Origin: Rhizobiaceae bacterium
GTDB taxonomy: Bacteria; Pseudomonadota; Alphaproteobacteria; Rhizobiales; Rhizobiaceae
Direction: 5' to 3'
Length of the DNA stretch: 64,000 bases
Assembly: GCA_019635755.1 (NCBI GenBank)
Contig: JAHBYW010000002.1
Coordinates: 558,001 to 622,000, forward strand
The notes beneath the pieces were generated by a model that saw nothing but the letters and a program-made list of their open reading frames with translations, did no database searches and was not told the DNA's origin. The position numbers and the translations under genes were made by a program. Below are positions 40,347-49,038 of this stretch, one piece after another (the first letter of the stretch is position 1; every line of letters starts with the position of its first letter).

Positions 40347-41072
40347 ATGCGCAGATTAGCCAGGGTTTTCGCATTGCTGCTGCTGCCGTTCGCGCCTGCG
40401 CGGGCCCTGGCGGGCGATGCGGCAAGCGTCGAGATCCTCGGCTTCACGCCGGACGGCGCGGTCTTCGCCTTCGAGGAATACGGGGTGCAGGACGGTTCCG
40501 GCTTCCCCTATGCCAGCCGCTACTACATCGACACGCGCGACGACAGCTTCCTTCCCGGAACGCCGGTGCGCGTGACGATCGAGGACGAGGCGGCGAGCGT
40601 GGCCGACGCGCGGGCGCAGGCGAAGACGCTGGGGCAAAAGGTGTTTCCCGACACGACGCTGGCGGCCAATCGCGGCCATACGGCCGGTTTCAACGCCGTG
40701 ACCGAGCTGTCGGCCGATCCCACCCGGATGACGGTCAACCCGCGCCCGGTGTTTCCGCCGGTCGACGACCCGCTGGAGTTTCGGTTGGAGGCGTTCGCGG
40801 TCGAGCCTCCCGACCATTGCCAGGGGCTCGACGGCATCGTCGGGTTCCGCCTGCTCAAGCTGCGGCCGGTGGCCGGCCAGACCGTCGACCTGCGGCACGA
40901 GGACGAGCGCATCCCGCGCAGCCGTGGCTGTCCGACGGGATACAGGCTGGCGGGCATACAGACCTTCTACCCCGAGCGCGGGACGCCCGCCTACGCCGTG
41001 CTGATCGCCGTCGCCGGGTGGGGATTCGAGGGACCGAACCACCGCTGGATCGCCGCGACGGGCCGGTTTTGA
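40347..41072 (+). CDS. DUF2259 exported protein
   Basis: A 241-residue predicted secreted protein of the DUF2259 family: signal peptide (LARVFALLLLPFAPARALAG), then VEILGFTPDGAVFAFEEYGV, GSGFPYASRYYIDTRDDSFL and YAVLIAVAGWGFEGPNHRWI near the end. Function unknown; in other bacteria often near transport genes. 50 bases after the P1 peptidase in the same direction. Its TGA overlaps the TTG start of the next gene. Confidence 0.85.
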   Translation: MRRLARVFALLLLPFAPARALAGDAASVEILGFTPDGAVFAFEEYGVQDGSGFPYASRYYIDTRDDSFLPGTPVRVTIEDEAASVADARAQAKTLGQKVFPDTTLAANRGHTAGFNAVTELSADPTRMTVNPRPVFPPVDDPLEFRLEAFAVEPPDHCQGLDGIVGFRLLKLRPVAGQTVDLRHEDERIPRSRGCPTGYRLAGIQTFYPERGTPAYAVLIAVAGWGFEGPNHRWIAATGRF

Positions 41073-41626
41073 CGGGCGACACGACCCTCCGGACCGCGCC
41101 TGCCCGCGCCGGCCTCCGGTCGCGGCTGGCGGAGGCGGTCCCGCCGCTGGCGCATGCGCTCGCCGGGGCGCCGGCATGGGGCCTGCTGATGGCCGCCAGC
41201 GCCGCGGCCAGCCTGTGGCTGCGCGACTGGCAGACGCCCGGCCTGTTCTGGACGGTTTCCGTGCTGTTCGCGGCGGGCGGTGCGCTCGCTTTTGCCCCCG
41301 GGCTGTTTGCGGCACGCCTCTTCGGACTGGGACGGGGCCGCGAGGTCGCGTTCGCTGCCGCGTTCCTGTCGATGTCGGTGATGACCATCGGCGTGACGGC
41401 GCTGGTCTTCGCGGTGATCTACCGGAGCTATTACGCGCAGTGGCATGCCGACACGTTCTCACTCACCTGGACGTTCCAGCTCGTCTTCACGACGGCCGGC
41501 GCCGTCGCCCAGTTCGCGGCGCTCGGCGTGCGCATGTACTTTCCCCTGGGCTTCGCCGCGCTGCTTGCCTTCAGCCTGGCGTTCAGCCTGCGCTTTTCCG
41601 GCTCGATTCCGGGCCGGGCGCGTTGA
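41069..41626 (+). CDS. Four-helix inner-membrane protein (TTG start)
   Basis: A 185-residue polytopic protein translated from TTG at 41069, overlapping the upstream stop as TTGA. The first ATG in frame (41189) lies inside the first helix, so the TTG start is needed. Helices: AWGLLMAASAAASLWL, LFWTVSVLFAAGGALAFAPG, AFLSMSVMTIGVTALVFAVI and FPLGFAALLAFSLAFSL preceded by WTFQLVFTTAGAVAQFAA. No recognised family. Coupled to DUF2259. Confidence 0.75.
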   Translation: MTGDTTLRTAPARAGLRSRLAEAVPPLAHALAGAPAWGLLMAASAAASLWLRDWQTPGLFWTVSVLFAAGGALAFAPGLFAARLFGLGRGREVAFAAAFLSMSVMTIGVTALVFAVIYRSYYAQWHADTFSLTWTFQLVFTTAGAVAQFAALGVRMYFPLGFAALLAFSLAFSLRFSGSIPGRAR

Positions 41627-41693
41627 GCCGCGCGCCTGCCTCTGTTAGGAGGCACGCGTCTCCACACTGCCGCCGGAAAGGTCCTACCCGCCG

Positions 41694-43028
41694 ATGATCC
41701 CGCGCTATTCCAGGCCGGAAATGGTGGCCATCTGGTCGCCCGAGACGAAGTTCCGCATCTGGTTCGAGATCGAGGCGCATGCCTGCGACGCGCTGGCCGA
41801 GCTTGGCGTCATCCCGGCGAAGGCCGCCAGGACGATCTGGAAGAAGGGCGGCAAGGCGACCTTCGACGTGGCGCGGATCGACGCGATCGAGCGCGAGACC
41901 AAGCACGACGTGATCGCCTTCCTGACGCATCTGGCCGAGATCGTCGGCCCGGACGCGCGCTTCGTGCACCAGGGCATGACCTCGTCCGACGTGCTGGACA
42001 CCTGCCTCGCCGTGCAGCTTTCACGCGCGTCCGACATCCTGCTGGCCGACATCGACGCGCTGCTGGCGGCGCTCAAGAAGCGGGCCTTCGAGCACAAGGA
42101 CAGCGTCACCATCGGCCGCAGCCACGGCATCCATGCCGAGCCGACCACGTTCGGCGTCAAGCTGGCCCAGGCCTATGCGGAGTTCGCCCGCGCCCGTAAC
42201 AGGCTGGTCGCGGCGCGCGCGGAGATCGCGACCTGCGCCATCTCGGGCGCTGTCGGCACCTTCGCCAACATCGATCCGCGCGTCGAGGCGCATGTGGCGA
42301 AGGCGATGGGGCTGGCCGTCGAGTCGGTGTCGACGCAGGTGATCCCGCGCGACCGCCACGCGATGTTCTTCGCAACGCTGGCGGTCATCGCCTCGTCGAT
42401 CGAGCGGCTGGCGACCGAGGTGCGTCACCTGCAGCGCACCGAGGTGCTCGAGGCCGAGGAATATTTCTCGCCGGGGCAGAAGGGCTCGTCGGCGATGCCG
42501 CACAAGCGCAACCCGGTGCTCTCCGAGAACCTGACCGGGCTGGCGCGGCTGGTGCGCGGCATGGCGCTGCCGGCGATGGAGAACGTGGCGCTCTGGCACG
42601 AGCGCGACATCTCGCATTCCTCGGTCGAGCGCATGATCGGGCCGGACGCGACGATCACGCTGGACTTCGCCCTGGCACGGCTGACCGGCATGATCGAGAA
42701 GCTGGTCGTCTATCCCGAGGCGATGCGCGCCAACATGGAGAAGTTCCGCGGGCTGATCCATTCGCAGCGCGTGCTGCTGGCGCTGACGCAGGCCGGCGTA
42801 TCGCGCGAGGCCGCCTATCGTCTGACGCAGCGGAATGCCATGAAGGTGTGGGAGCAGGGCGCGGATTTCCTGGAGGAGCTGCTGGCCGACAGGGATGTGC
42901 GGGCGGCGCTGTCCGAGGCAAAGATCCGCGAACAGTTCGATCTCGGCTACCACACCAAGCATGTGGACACGATCTTCAGGCGCGTGTTCGGGACGGCGAA
43001 ATCGCCGACGAAGGGGAGGGGAAAGTGA
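41694..43028 (+). CDS. purB: Adenylosuccinate lyase
   Basis: Cleaves SAICAR and adenylosuccinate, releasing fumarate; second and last steps of its kind in purine synthesis. 444 residues; signature SSAMPHKRNP (about 265-274), catalytic MTSSDVLDTCLAVQLSRASD and GRSHGIHAEPTTFG (His). The sequence is of the B. subtilis-like short type. Its TGA shares one base with the ATG of the next gene. The rest of the purine cluster lies 15 kb away in opposite orientation. Confidence 0.97.
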   Translation: MIPRYSRPEMVAIWSPETKFRIWFEIEAHACDALAELGVIPAKAARTIWKKGGKATFDVARIDAIERETKHDVIAFLTHLAEIVGPDARFVHQGMTSSDVLDTCLAVQLSRASDILLADIDALLAALKKRAFEHKDSVTIGRSHGIHAEPTTFGVKLAQAYAEFARARNRLVAARAEIATCAISGAVGTFANIDPRVEAHVAKAMGLAVESVSTQVIPRDRHAMFFATLAVIASSIERLATEVRHLQRTEVLEAEEYFSPGQKGSSAMPHKRNPVLSENLTGLARLVRGMALPAMENVALWHERDISHSSVERMIGPDATITLDFALARLTGMIEKLVVYPEAMRANMEKFRGLIHSQRVLLALTQAGVSREAAYRLTQRNAMKVWEQGADFLEELLADRDVRAALSEAKIREQFDLGYHTKHVDTIFRRVFGTAKSPTKGRGK

Positions 43029-44194
43029 TGACCACCAGGCTCGCGGCGAAGGACATCCTGCCCGCCGACCGCGACGCGGTGCTGGTCGGTCGCGTCTGGT
43101 CGAAGGCGGCCGGCGGACCCTGCCCGGTTCTGGTCGATCAGGGCATGGTGAAGGACCTGTCGAAGGTCTCGCCGACCGTGTCCGGGCTCTTCGAGCAGGA
43201 CGTGATCGACGTCGTGAAACGAGTCCGTGAATCGCTCGATGTGCTTGGTTCGGTTGACGATTTCCTCGATGCGGGCGGCAATTCGGGCAAGGCGGGCGAC
43301 CTGCTGGCGCCCTGCGACCTGCAGGCGGTGAAGGCGGCCGGCGTGACCTTCGCGGGCTCGATGGTCGAGCGCGTCATCGAGGAGCGCGCCAAGGGCGAGC
43401 CCGAGCGCGCCGAGGCCATCCGCAAGGAACTCGCGCCGATCGTCGGCGAGAGCCTGCGCGGCATCAAGCCCGGATCGGAGCAGGCGGCGGAAGTCAAGCG
43501 GCTGCTGCAGCAGCGCGGGCTCTGGTCGCAATATCTCGAGGTCGGCATCGGACCGGACGCGGAGATCTTCACCAAGGCACAGCCGATGGCGTCGGTCGGC
43601 TGCGGCGCCGATGTCGGCATCAACCCGATCTCCAACTGGAACAATCCAGAGCCGGAGGTCGTGCTTGCGGTCAATTCGCGCGGCACGATCGTCGGCGCGA
43701 CGCTCGGCAACGACGTCAATCTGCGCGACGTGGAAGGCCGCTCGGCACTCCTGCTGGGCAAGGCCAAGGACAACAACGCCGCCTGCGCGATCGGGCCGTT
43801 CGTGCGCCTGTTCGACGGCCGCTTCTCGCTGGCCGATGTCGAACAGCTCGAGCTTTCGCTGTCGATCCGGGGCGCCGACGGGTTCGTGCTGGAGGGCGAA
43901 AGCCGCATGAGCGCGATCTCGCGGCCGCCGGCCGACATCGCCGGCCAGGCGATCGGTCCGAACCACCAGTATCCGGACGGCTTCTTCCTGTTCCTCGGCA
44001 CGATGTTCGCGCCGGTGAAGGACCGCAAGGCGCCGGGACAGGGGTTCACCCACGACATCGGCGACGAGGTGCGCATCTCGACGCCGGCGCTCGGAGCGCT
44101 GGTCAACCGGGTCGACCGCTGCGACCGCCTGCCGCCCTGGACCTTCGGCACGCGCGCGCTGATGGAGAACCTGGCCAAGCGCGGGCTGCTCTAG
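43028..44194 (+). CDS. Fumarylacetoacetate hydrolase family (AraD1-like) protein
   Basis: A 388-residue FAH-superfamily enzyme of the AraD1/keto-deoxy-sugar acid dehydratase type, with YLEVGIGPDAEIFTKAQPMA, VGCGADVGINPISNWNNPEP (metal ligand Glu in PEPEVVLAV), GATLGNDVNLRDVEGRSALL and GKAKDNNAACAIGPFVRLFD. It may dehydrate L-2-keto-3-deoxyarabonate or a related acid; no sugar pathway genes are nearby. Start ATG at 43028 overlaps purB by one base; GTG at 43025 is also possible. Confidence 0.9.
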   Translation: MTTRLAAKDILPADRDAVLVGRVWSKAAGGPCPVLVDQGMVKDLSKVSPTVSGLFEQDVIDVVKRVRESLDVLGSVDDFLDAGGNSGKAGDLLAPCDLQAVKAAGVTFAGSMVERVIEERAKGEPERAEAIRKELAPIVGESLRGIKPGSEQAAEVKRLLQQRGLWSQYLEVGIGPDAEIFTKAQPMASVGCGADVGINPISNWNNPEPEVVLAVNSRGTIVGATLGNDVNLRDVEGRSALLLGKAKDNNAACAIGPFVRLFDGRFSLADVEQLELSLSIRGADGFVLEGESRMSAISRPPADIAGQAIGPNHQYPDGFFLFLGTMFAPVKDRKAPGQGFTHDIGDEVRISTPALGALVNRVDRCDRLPPWTFGTRALMENLAKRGLL

Positions 44195-44199
44195 CGGCG

Positions 44200-44448
44200 A
44201 TGCTGCGGGTCCACCAGATCCCGATCGACTCCATCTACGTGCCGACCGCGCGTCGCAAGACGCTGCATCCCGAGACGGTGCGCACGCTGGCCGAGGACAT
44301 CCTGGAGAACGGCATGAAGCTGCCGATCCAGGTGCGCGTCGACGGCAAGCGCCATGTGCTGGTCGAGGGACTGCATCGGCTGGAGGCGGCGAAATGGCTC
44401 GGCGAGACGTCGATCGCCGCCTATCTGGTGCAGGCCCGCAAGCACTGA
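44200..44448 (+). CDS. Stand-alone ParB N-terminal-like domain protein
   Basis: An 82-residue ParB/sulfiredoxin-fold domain: IDSIYVPTARRKTLHPETVR, LAEDILENGMKLPIQVRVDG and VLVEGLHRLEAAKWLGETSI, the last matching the ParB box (GxHRxxA). In ParB this fold binds and hydrolyses CTP; in sulfiredoxin ATP. There is no HTH or dimer domain, so it is not a segregation ParB. It follows the AraD1-like gene by five bases. Function unknown. Confidence 0.85.
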   Translation: MLRVHQIPIDSIYVPTARRKTLHPETVRTLAEDILENGMKLPIQVRVDGKRHVLVEGLHRLEAAKWLGETSIAAYLVQARKH

Positions 44449-44592
44449 CGCAGGGTCGGCCGGGCAACAGCCGCGATTCTTTCGTGCCCTTAACCATTCC
44501 AATTCAACCTTTGTTGGTAATTTCCCGTTCATACAAATGTCTTCCGGCGGCGTGCGGCTCCGGGCTGTTGTGTCCTTGCGTACAGGTACCCG

Positions 44593-45585
44593 ATGCGATC
44601 GCCACGCATTGCGCTTTCCCTGCTCCTCTGCCTTGCGATGGCCGGCTGCACCTCGAGCTCCGGCGTCGATGGCCTGAGGCCGTCTTCCGAAATCACGAGT
44701 TCGATCAAGGCCGAGAAAGCGTCCGCCGAGACGGCGCTCGACGCCGACGGCCAGTTCGCGGCCCGATCGCTGGCGGGTGAACAGGATACGCAGATCGACG
44801 GCGATGGAGGCGATATCGACACCGTCGCCTACGCCGCTCCGGACAATCCGACGGTCGCGAAGAAGGCGCTGGCGATCGGCGCGGTGCAGCGGCAGAAGTT
44901 CCGCGACGCCAAGCCGATCAATTTCGGCAAGACCTCGCCCAAGGACTACGCCGTCCACGGCGTGGACGTGTCGCGCTGGCAGGGCGAGATCGACTGGGTG
45001 AAGCTGCGCAGCCAGGGCGCCAACTTCGCCTACATCAAGGCAACCGATGGCGGCGATCATCTGGACCCGATGTTCAAGAAGAACTGGAAGGCGGCCGCGC
45101 AGGCTGGGTTGAAGCGCGGCGCCTACCATTTCTTCTACTGGTGCCGCTCGGGCGCGTCGCAGGCCGACTGGTTCATCCGCAACGTGCCGAAGGTGGAGGG
45201 CGCGCTGCCGCCCGTCATCGACGTCGAGTGGAACCATCTGTCGAACTGCAAGAAGCGGCCGAAGCCCGAGGCCGTGCGCGAGAAGATGCAGGCCTTCATG
45301 GACAAGCTCGAGGCGCATTACGGCCAGCGGCCGGTGATCTACACCGCGCCGGACTTCTACGACGACAATCTGAAGGGCCACTTCAAGAACTATCCGTTCT
45401 GGCTGCGCTCGGTGGCGGCGCACCCCTCGAAGCGCTATCCGGGGCGCGACTGGGTGTTCTGGCAGTATTCCGGCTCCGGGCTGTCGCACGGCGTGAAGGG
45501 CCAGATCGACCTCAACGTCTTCCGCGGCAACGAGGCGGAATGGCGCCGCTGGCTGGGCGGCGCACGCCTCGTCGCCTCGAACTGA
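44593..45585 (+). CDS. GH25 lysozyme-like lipoprotein
   Basis: A 330-residue lipoprotein: signal MRSPRIALSLLLCLAMAGCT with lipobox AMAGC (Cys19), a 100-residue low-complexity linker, then a glycoside hydrolase 25 domain (about 120-325). GVDVSRWQGEIDWVKLRSQG, FAYIKATDGGDHLDPMFKKN, and PVIDVEWNHLSNCKKRP hold the catalytic Asp and Glu; WVFWQYSGSGLSHGVKGQID ends it. It likely cleaves peptidoglycan at the inner or outer membrane surface. Preceded by 144 bases with an AT-rich patch near 44490-44540, a likely promoter. Confidence 0.92.
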   Translation: MRSPRIALSLLLCLAMAGCTSSSGVDGLRPSSEITSSIKAEKASAETALDADGQFAARSLAGEQDTQIDGDGGDIDTVAYAAPDNPTVAKKALAIGAVQRQKFRDAKPINFGKTSPKDYAVHGVDVSRWQGEIDWVKLRSQGANFAYIKATDGGDHLDPMFKKNWKAAAQAGLKRGAYHFFYWCRSGASQADWFIRNVPKVEGALPPVIDVEWNHLSNCKKRPKPEAVREKMQAFMDKLEAHYGQRPVIYTAPDFYDDNLKGHFKNYPFWLRSVAAHPSKRYPGRDWVFWQYSGSGLSHGVKGQIDLNVFRGNEAEWRRWLGGARLVASN

Positions 45586-45602
45586 GCCGAAGGCCCCGAC
45601 CG

Positions 45603-46205
45603 TCAGTCGCTGCCGGGACGGACCGTTTCGACCAACAGCGTGCCGGCCGGCGAGGGTTTCAGCAGTTCGGCTTCCGGCTTCGTCAGGTCGAGCCAGTGCG
45701 TCCAGTCCCCCGGCGCCAGCACCACCACCTGCCGGTCGTGATAGGGCTTCACATCGGCGCCGGGCTCCGTCGTAAGCATCGCGAAGGCCGGCGGCTGGTT
45801 GCCGGACCCCTCGCTCCAGATCGCCGCGATCGCCGTCAGCGGCCCGTCGCGAAAGGCGAAGCGGTGCTTTGCCTTCGGCGACTTCTTGCCGGTGAACTCG
45901 AAGAAGGCCGAAGCCGGCACGATGCAGCGGCGTGACTGCGCGAAGCTGCGCCCCTCGGAGCGGAAATTGAACACCGGGGCGCCTTTGCCCGTGGCCTTGC
46001 CCCTTGGCGGCAGACCGAAGGCCATGGGCGAGAGTTCCACGGCGTCGCCCGCCAGCCGCATGACCGGGCCGAGGTCGCCGATGCGGATGTCGTCGGCCGA
46101 GGGCAGGTCAACCGCGCCCTGGTGGGTCGCGACGGCCAGCCCGGCGTGCCGGACCGCCTTCTCATACTCGGCCCAGGCGATGTGCTGCTCGTAGTCGTTG
46201 CACAC
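45603..46205 (-). CDS. SRAP (YedK/HMCES) abasic-site shielding protein
   Basis: A 200-residue SOS response-associated peptidase domain protein, which crosslinks to abasic sites in single-stranded DNA through its Cys2. Starts GTG-TGC, giving Met-Cys-Asn-Asp; Cys2 is exposed after Met removal. GAPVFNFRSEGRSFAQSRRC (Asn), ASAFFEFTGKKSP (Glu) and VKPYHDRQVVVLAPGDWTHW (His) complete the active site. Two bases separate it from ydeI upstream, so they form a pair. Confidence 0.93.
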   Translation of the reverse strand: MCNDYEQHIAWAEYEKAVRHAGLAVATHQGAVDLPSADDIRIGDLGPVMRLAGDAVELSPMAFGLPPRGKATGKGAPVFNFRSEGRSFAQSRRCIVPASAFFEFTGKKSPKAKHRFAFRDGPLTAIAAIWSEGSGNQPPAFAMLTTEPGADVKPYHDRQVVVLAPGDWTHWLDLTKPEAELLKPSPAGTLLVETVRPGSD

Positions 46206-46207
46206 GG

Positions 46208-46915
46208 CTAGCCGCCCTTTCCGGCCTTGGGCGCGCGGGACGCGCGGGTCGCGGTCTTGCGAGCGCCGGCCTCGTCAATGCCGTTGCCGCCGCCGGCGTT
46301 CCGGGCGCCTGCCGTCCGCGGACGACCGGTCTGGGGATAGATGGTCTCGCCGCGCTTCAGCATCTCGACGAAGGCTGCGATGCGCTTCTTCCGGCCTACC
46401 TCGGTCTTGAGCTGGTTGGTGCGGAAGGCGAGCGCAAAGCGGTTCTGCGCGCTCAGCGTCTCAAGCATCGCGCGCGCCTTCGGCTCGGCGTCGATTGCGG
46501 CCTGCAGGTCGGCCGGCAGCGCGTTGTCGCGGATGCGATAGGCCGCCGCCCAGCGGCCGTCGGCCTTCGCCGCCTCGACATGGCGCAGCCCATGCGCCGT
46601 CATGCGGCCGTCGCTGACCAGCCGGGCGACGTTCTCGACATTGACCTGGCTCCAGGCGCTCTTCGGTCCGCGCGGCACGTAGCGCTGCAGGAAGCTCTTC
46701 TCGTCGAAGCCCTTGCGGATGGCATCGATCCAGCCCCAGCAGAGCACCGCGTCGATCGCCTCGACGGCCGTGATCGACCTGAGGCCGGACCCCTTCTTGT
46801 GGAGCTTGATCCAGACTTCGGGTTCCGTCGCATGATGCTCCGACAGCCAGGCGTAGAACGACTCGGCGGTCTCGAACTCGCGGACTTTCGTCTGATCGAC
46901 CTTGAACGGCGCCAT
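46208..46915 (-). CDS. YdeI/OmpD-associated family protein
   Basis: A 235-residue protein with the YdeI-type N-terminal DUF1801-like fold: VREFETAESFYAWLSEHHAT, EPEVWIKLHKKGSG, AVLCWGWIDAIRKGFDEKSF and YVPRGPKSAWSQVNVENVAR, then a helical domain. The C-terminal tail is basic and low complexity (ARKTATRASRAPKAGKGG). Members are linked to peptide resistance and bacteriocin protection, without known biochemistry. GAGGAG lies five bases before the ATG at 46915. Confidence 0.88.
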   Translation of the reverse strand: MAPFKVDQTKVREFETAESFYAWLSEHHATEPEVWIKLHKKGSGLRSITAVEAIDAVLCWGWIDAIRKGFDEKSFLQRYVPRGPKSAWSQVNVENVARLVSDGRMTAHGLRHVEAAKADGRWAAAYRIRDNALPADLQAAIDAEPKARAMLETLSAQNRFALAFRTNQLKTEVGRKKRIAAFVEMLKRGETIYPQTGRPRTAGARNAGGGNGIDEAGARKTATRASRAPKAGKGG

Positions 46916-47014
46916 CTGTGCTCCTCGCCGGCAGCTTAGTGGGGCGGCGGCGGGAAGCACAGTGGAGCGGGCGCGGCTCCTGACATGTGGGCCAGGGCGA
47001 CGGGCGGCCCGGCG

Positions 47015-47575
47015 CTAGGCGGCGCGGCGCTCGTGCCTGCCCTCTGCGATCTCCTCGACAAGCTTGGCGCAGAAGGCCGGCAGATCGTCCGGCTTGCGGC
47101 TGGTGACCAGACCCTGGTCGGTGACGACCTCGGAATCCTCCCACTTGCCGCCGGCGTTGACGACGTCGGTCTTGATCGACGCGTAGGAGGTCACCTTGCG
47201 GCCGCTGACGATGCCGGTCTCGACCAGCAGCCAGGGCGCGTGGCAGATGGCGCCGATCGGCTTCTTGGCCTCCCAGAACGCCTCGATGAAGGCGAGCGCC
47301 TTCGGCTCGACGCGCAGCCTGTCGGGATTGATGACGCCGCCCGGCAGCACCAGCGCATCATAGTCGGCCGCTGCCGTCTCGGTCAGCACCTTGTCGACCT
47401 TCACGGCCCGGCCCCAGTTCTTGTTGTCCCAACCTTTGATCTCGCCTGGCTCAAGCGACACGACGTGGACGTCCGCGCCCGCCGCCTTCAGCTTCTCCAG
47501 CGGCACTTCGAGTTCCGATTGCTCGAAACCGTGGGTGGCGAGAATGGCGATCCGCTTTCCGGAAATGTTCGGCAT
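47015..47575 (-). CDS. DJ-1/PfpI family protein (YhbO-like)
   Basis: A 186-residue DJ-1/PfpI-type protein. Nucleophile Cys111 is in the elbow GAICHAPWLLVET; Glu18 in HGFEQSELEVPLEKLKAAG and His112 complete the usual site. YhbO/YajL relatives are described as deglycases or stress proteins; the activity is debated. Single gene, divergent from the GST gene. Confidence 0.92.
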   Translation of the reverse strand: MPNISGKRIAILATHGFEQSELEVPLEKLKAAGADVHVVSLEPGEIKGWDNKNWGRAVKVDKVLTETAAADYDALVLPGGVINPDRLRVEPKALAFIEAFWEAKKPIGAICHAPWLLVETGIVSGRKVTSYASIKTDVVNAGGKWEDSEVVTDQGLVTSRKPDDLPAFCAKLVEEIAEGRHERRAA

Positions 47576-47751
47576 GATTTTTCTCCGTGGCTGAGGGGTG
47601 TGCAGGGAGAACGGCAGCGGCCGCGATGCGTTCCGGACCGCGCGTATCGCCTCGAAAGGTGGCGGCGGGCATTGCGGCGGGCGGGCGTCCGTTCATATGT
47701 GAAAGGGACCACGTCATCCCTCCCGCTCCAGCAAGAAGCCGAGCCTCGATC

Positions 47752-48627
47752 ATGAACGACATGCCCGCCTACACGCCGCCCAAAGTCTGGACCTGGGACA
47801 AGCCGAGCGGCGGCACCTTCGCCGCCATCAACAAGCCGGTCTCGGGCGCCACCCACCAGAAGGAACTGCCCGTCGGCAAGCACCCGCTGCAGCTCTATTC
47901 GCTCGGCACGCCGAACGGCCAGAAGGTGACGATCCTGCTGGAGGAGCTGCTGGCCGCCGGGCACCGCGGCGCCGAATACGACGCCTGGCCGATCAAGCTC
48001 GACGGCGAGCAGTTCGGCTCGGGCTTCGTCGCGGTCAATCCGAACTCGAAGATCCCCGCGCTGCTCGACCGCAGCGGCCCGACGCCGATCCGCATCTTCG
48101 AGTCCGGCGCCATCCTTGTTCATCTGGCGGAGAAGTTCGGCGCCTTCCTGCCGACCGAGACAGCGGCGCGCGCGGAGACGCTGTCCTGGCTGTTCTGGCA
48201 GATGGGTTCCGCCCCCTTCGTCGGCGGCGGCTTCGGCCATTTCTACGCCTATGCGCCGGAGAAGATCGAATACGCCATCAACCGCTACGCGATGGAGACC
48301 AAGCGCCAGATGGACGTTCTGGACAAGCGGCTGGCCGACAACGAATTCGTCGCGGGCAGCGAGTACACGATCGCCGACATGGCGATCTGGCCCTGGTACG
48401 GCGGCATGGTGAAGGGCTGGAACTACGAAGCCGGCGAGTTCCTCGCCGTGCACGAATACAAGAACCTGCTGCGCTGGGCCGACCAGCTCTACGCGCGGCC
48501 GCCGGTGAAGCGCGGGCGCATCGTCAACCGCATGAGCGGCAACCCGGCGCAGCAGTTGCACGAGCGCCACGACGCGTCGGACTTCGACACGAAGACGCAG
48601 GACAAGATTCTCGCCGCCAAAGGTTAG
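47752..48627 (+). CDS. yghU: Glutathione S-transferase YghU-like
   Basis: A 291-residue Nu-class GST like E. coli YghU, a disulfide-bond reductase that binds two glutathiones. PPKVWTWDKPSGGTFAAINK, PVGKHPLQLYSLGTPNGQKV (Thr-Asn active region), NPNSKIPALLDRSGPTPIRI and ADMAIWPWYGGMVKGWNYEA are diagnostic. Start at 47752 (MNDMPAYTPPK). 176 bases separate it from the divergent PfpI gene. Confidence 0.93.
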   Translation: MNDMPAYTPPKVWTWDKPSGGTFAAINKPVSGATHQKELPVGKHPLQLYSLGTPNGQKVTILLEELLAAGHRGAEYDAWPIKLDGEQFGSGFVAVNPNSKIPALLDRSGPTPIRIFESGAILVHLAEKFGAFLPTETAARAETLSWLFWQMGSAPFVGGGFGHFYAYAPEKIEYAINRYAMETKRQMDVLDKRLADNEFVAGSEYTIADMAIWPWYGGMVKGWNYEAGEFLAVHEYKNLLRWADQLYARPPVKRGRIVNRMSGNPAQQLHERHDASDFDTKTQDKILAAKG

Positions 48628-48648
48628 GCGGCCCGGGGGGGCTGGAGG

Positions 48649-48927
48649 GTGGACGAGAAGGAGGAGGACAAGCAGCCGTCGCTCGACGACCCGGTCCACA
48701 AGGCGCGGGTGGTGCGGCTGCTGTTCCTGCTGACGCCTGTCTCCTTCCTGCTCTGCTTCTTCCTCGCCTGGGTTCAGGGCGCGGCCATGCAGCACGTGCT
48801 GCTGATCGCCGGCGTCGGCGCCGCCATGTGCTTCGGGGCGGGGATCGTCATCCAGTTGATGGGATCGAAATCCTGGATGGCGCTGGTCGCGATCAAGATC
48901 GCGGTGCTGCTGGTCGGGAAGCGATAG
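48649..48927 (+). CDS. Small membrane protein (GTG start)
   Basis: A 92-residue protein with a charged N-terminus (DEKEEDKQPSLDDPVHKARV) and two or three membrane helices (RLLFLLTPVSFLLCFFLAWV; VLLIAGVGAAMCFGAGIVIQ; SWMALVAIKIAVLLVG). GTG at 48649 has GGAGG four bases upstream. It follows yghU by 21 bases, likely one transcript. No family recognised. Confidence 0.72.
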   Translation: MDEKEEDKQPSLDDPVHKARVVRLLFLLTPVSFLLCFFLAWVQGAAMQHVLLIAGVGAAMCFGAGIVIQLMGSKSWMALVAIKIAVLLVGKR

Positions 48928-49038
48928 GCCGGGCGATTCGCGCTTCGGAATCAACGGCATTGCATGTGGCGCCCGTCGAGGTTTTTCGGGAACCAGGGCG
49001 GCGGCATTGCATTGTGCCCCGAACAGGGAGCAGGTGCG

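Noticed and set aside
44200-44448. Chromosome partitioning parB or a nearby replication origin
   Set aside because: Only the N-terminal ParB fold is present, with no HTH, no parA and no parS-like cluster nearby.
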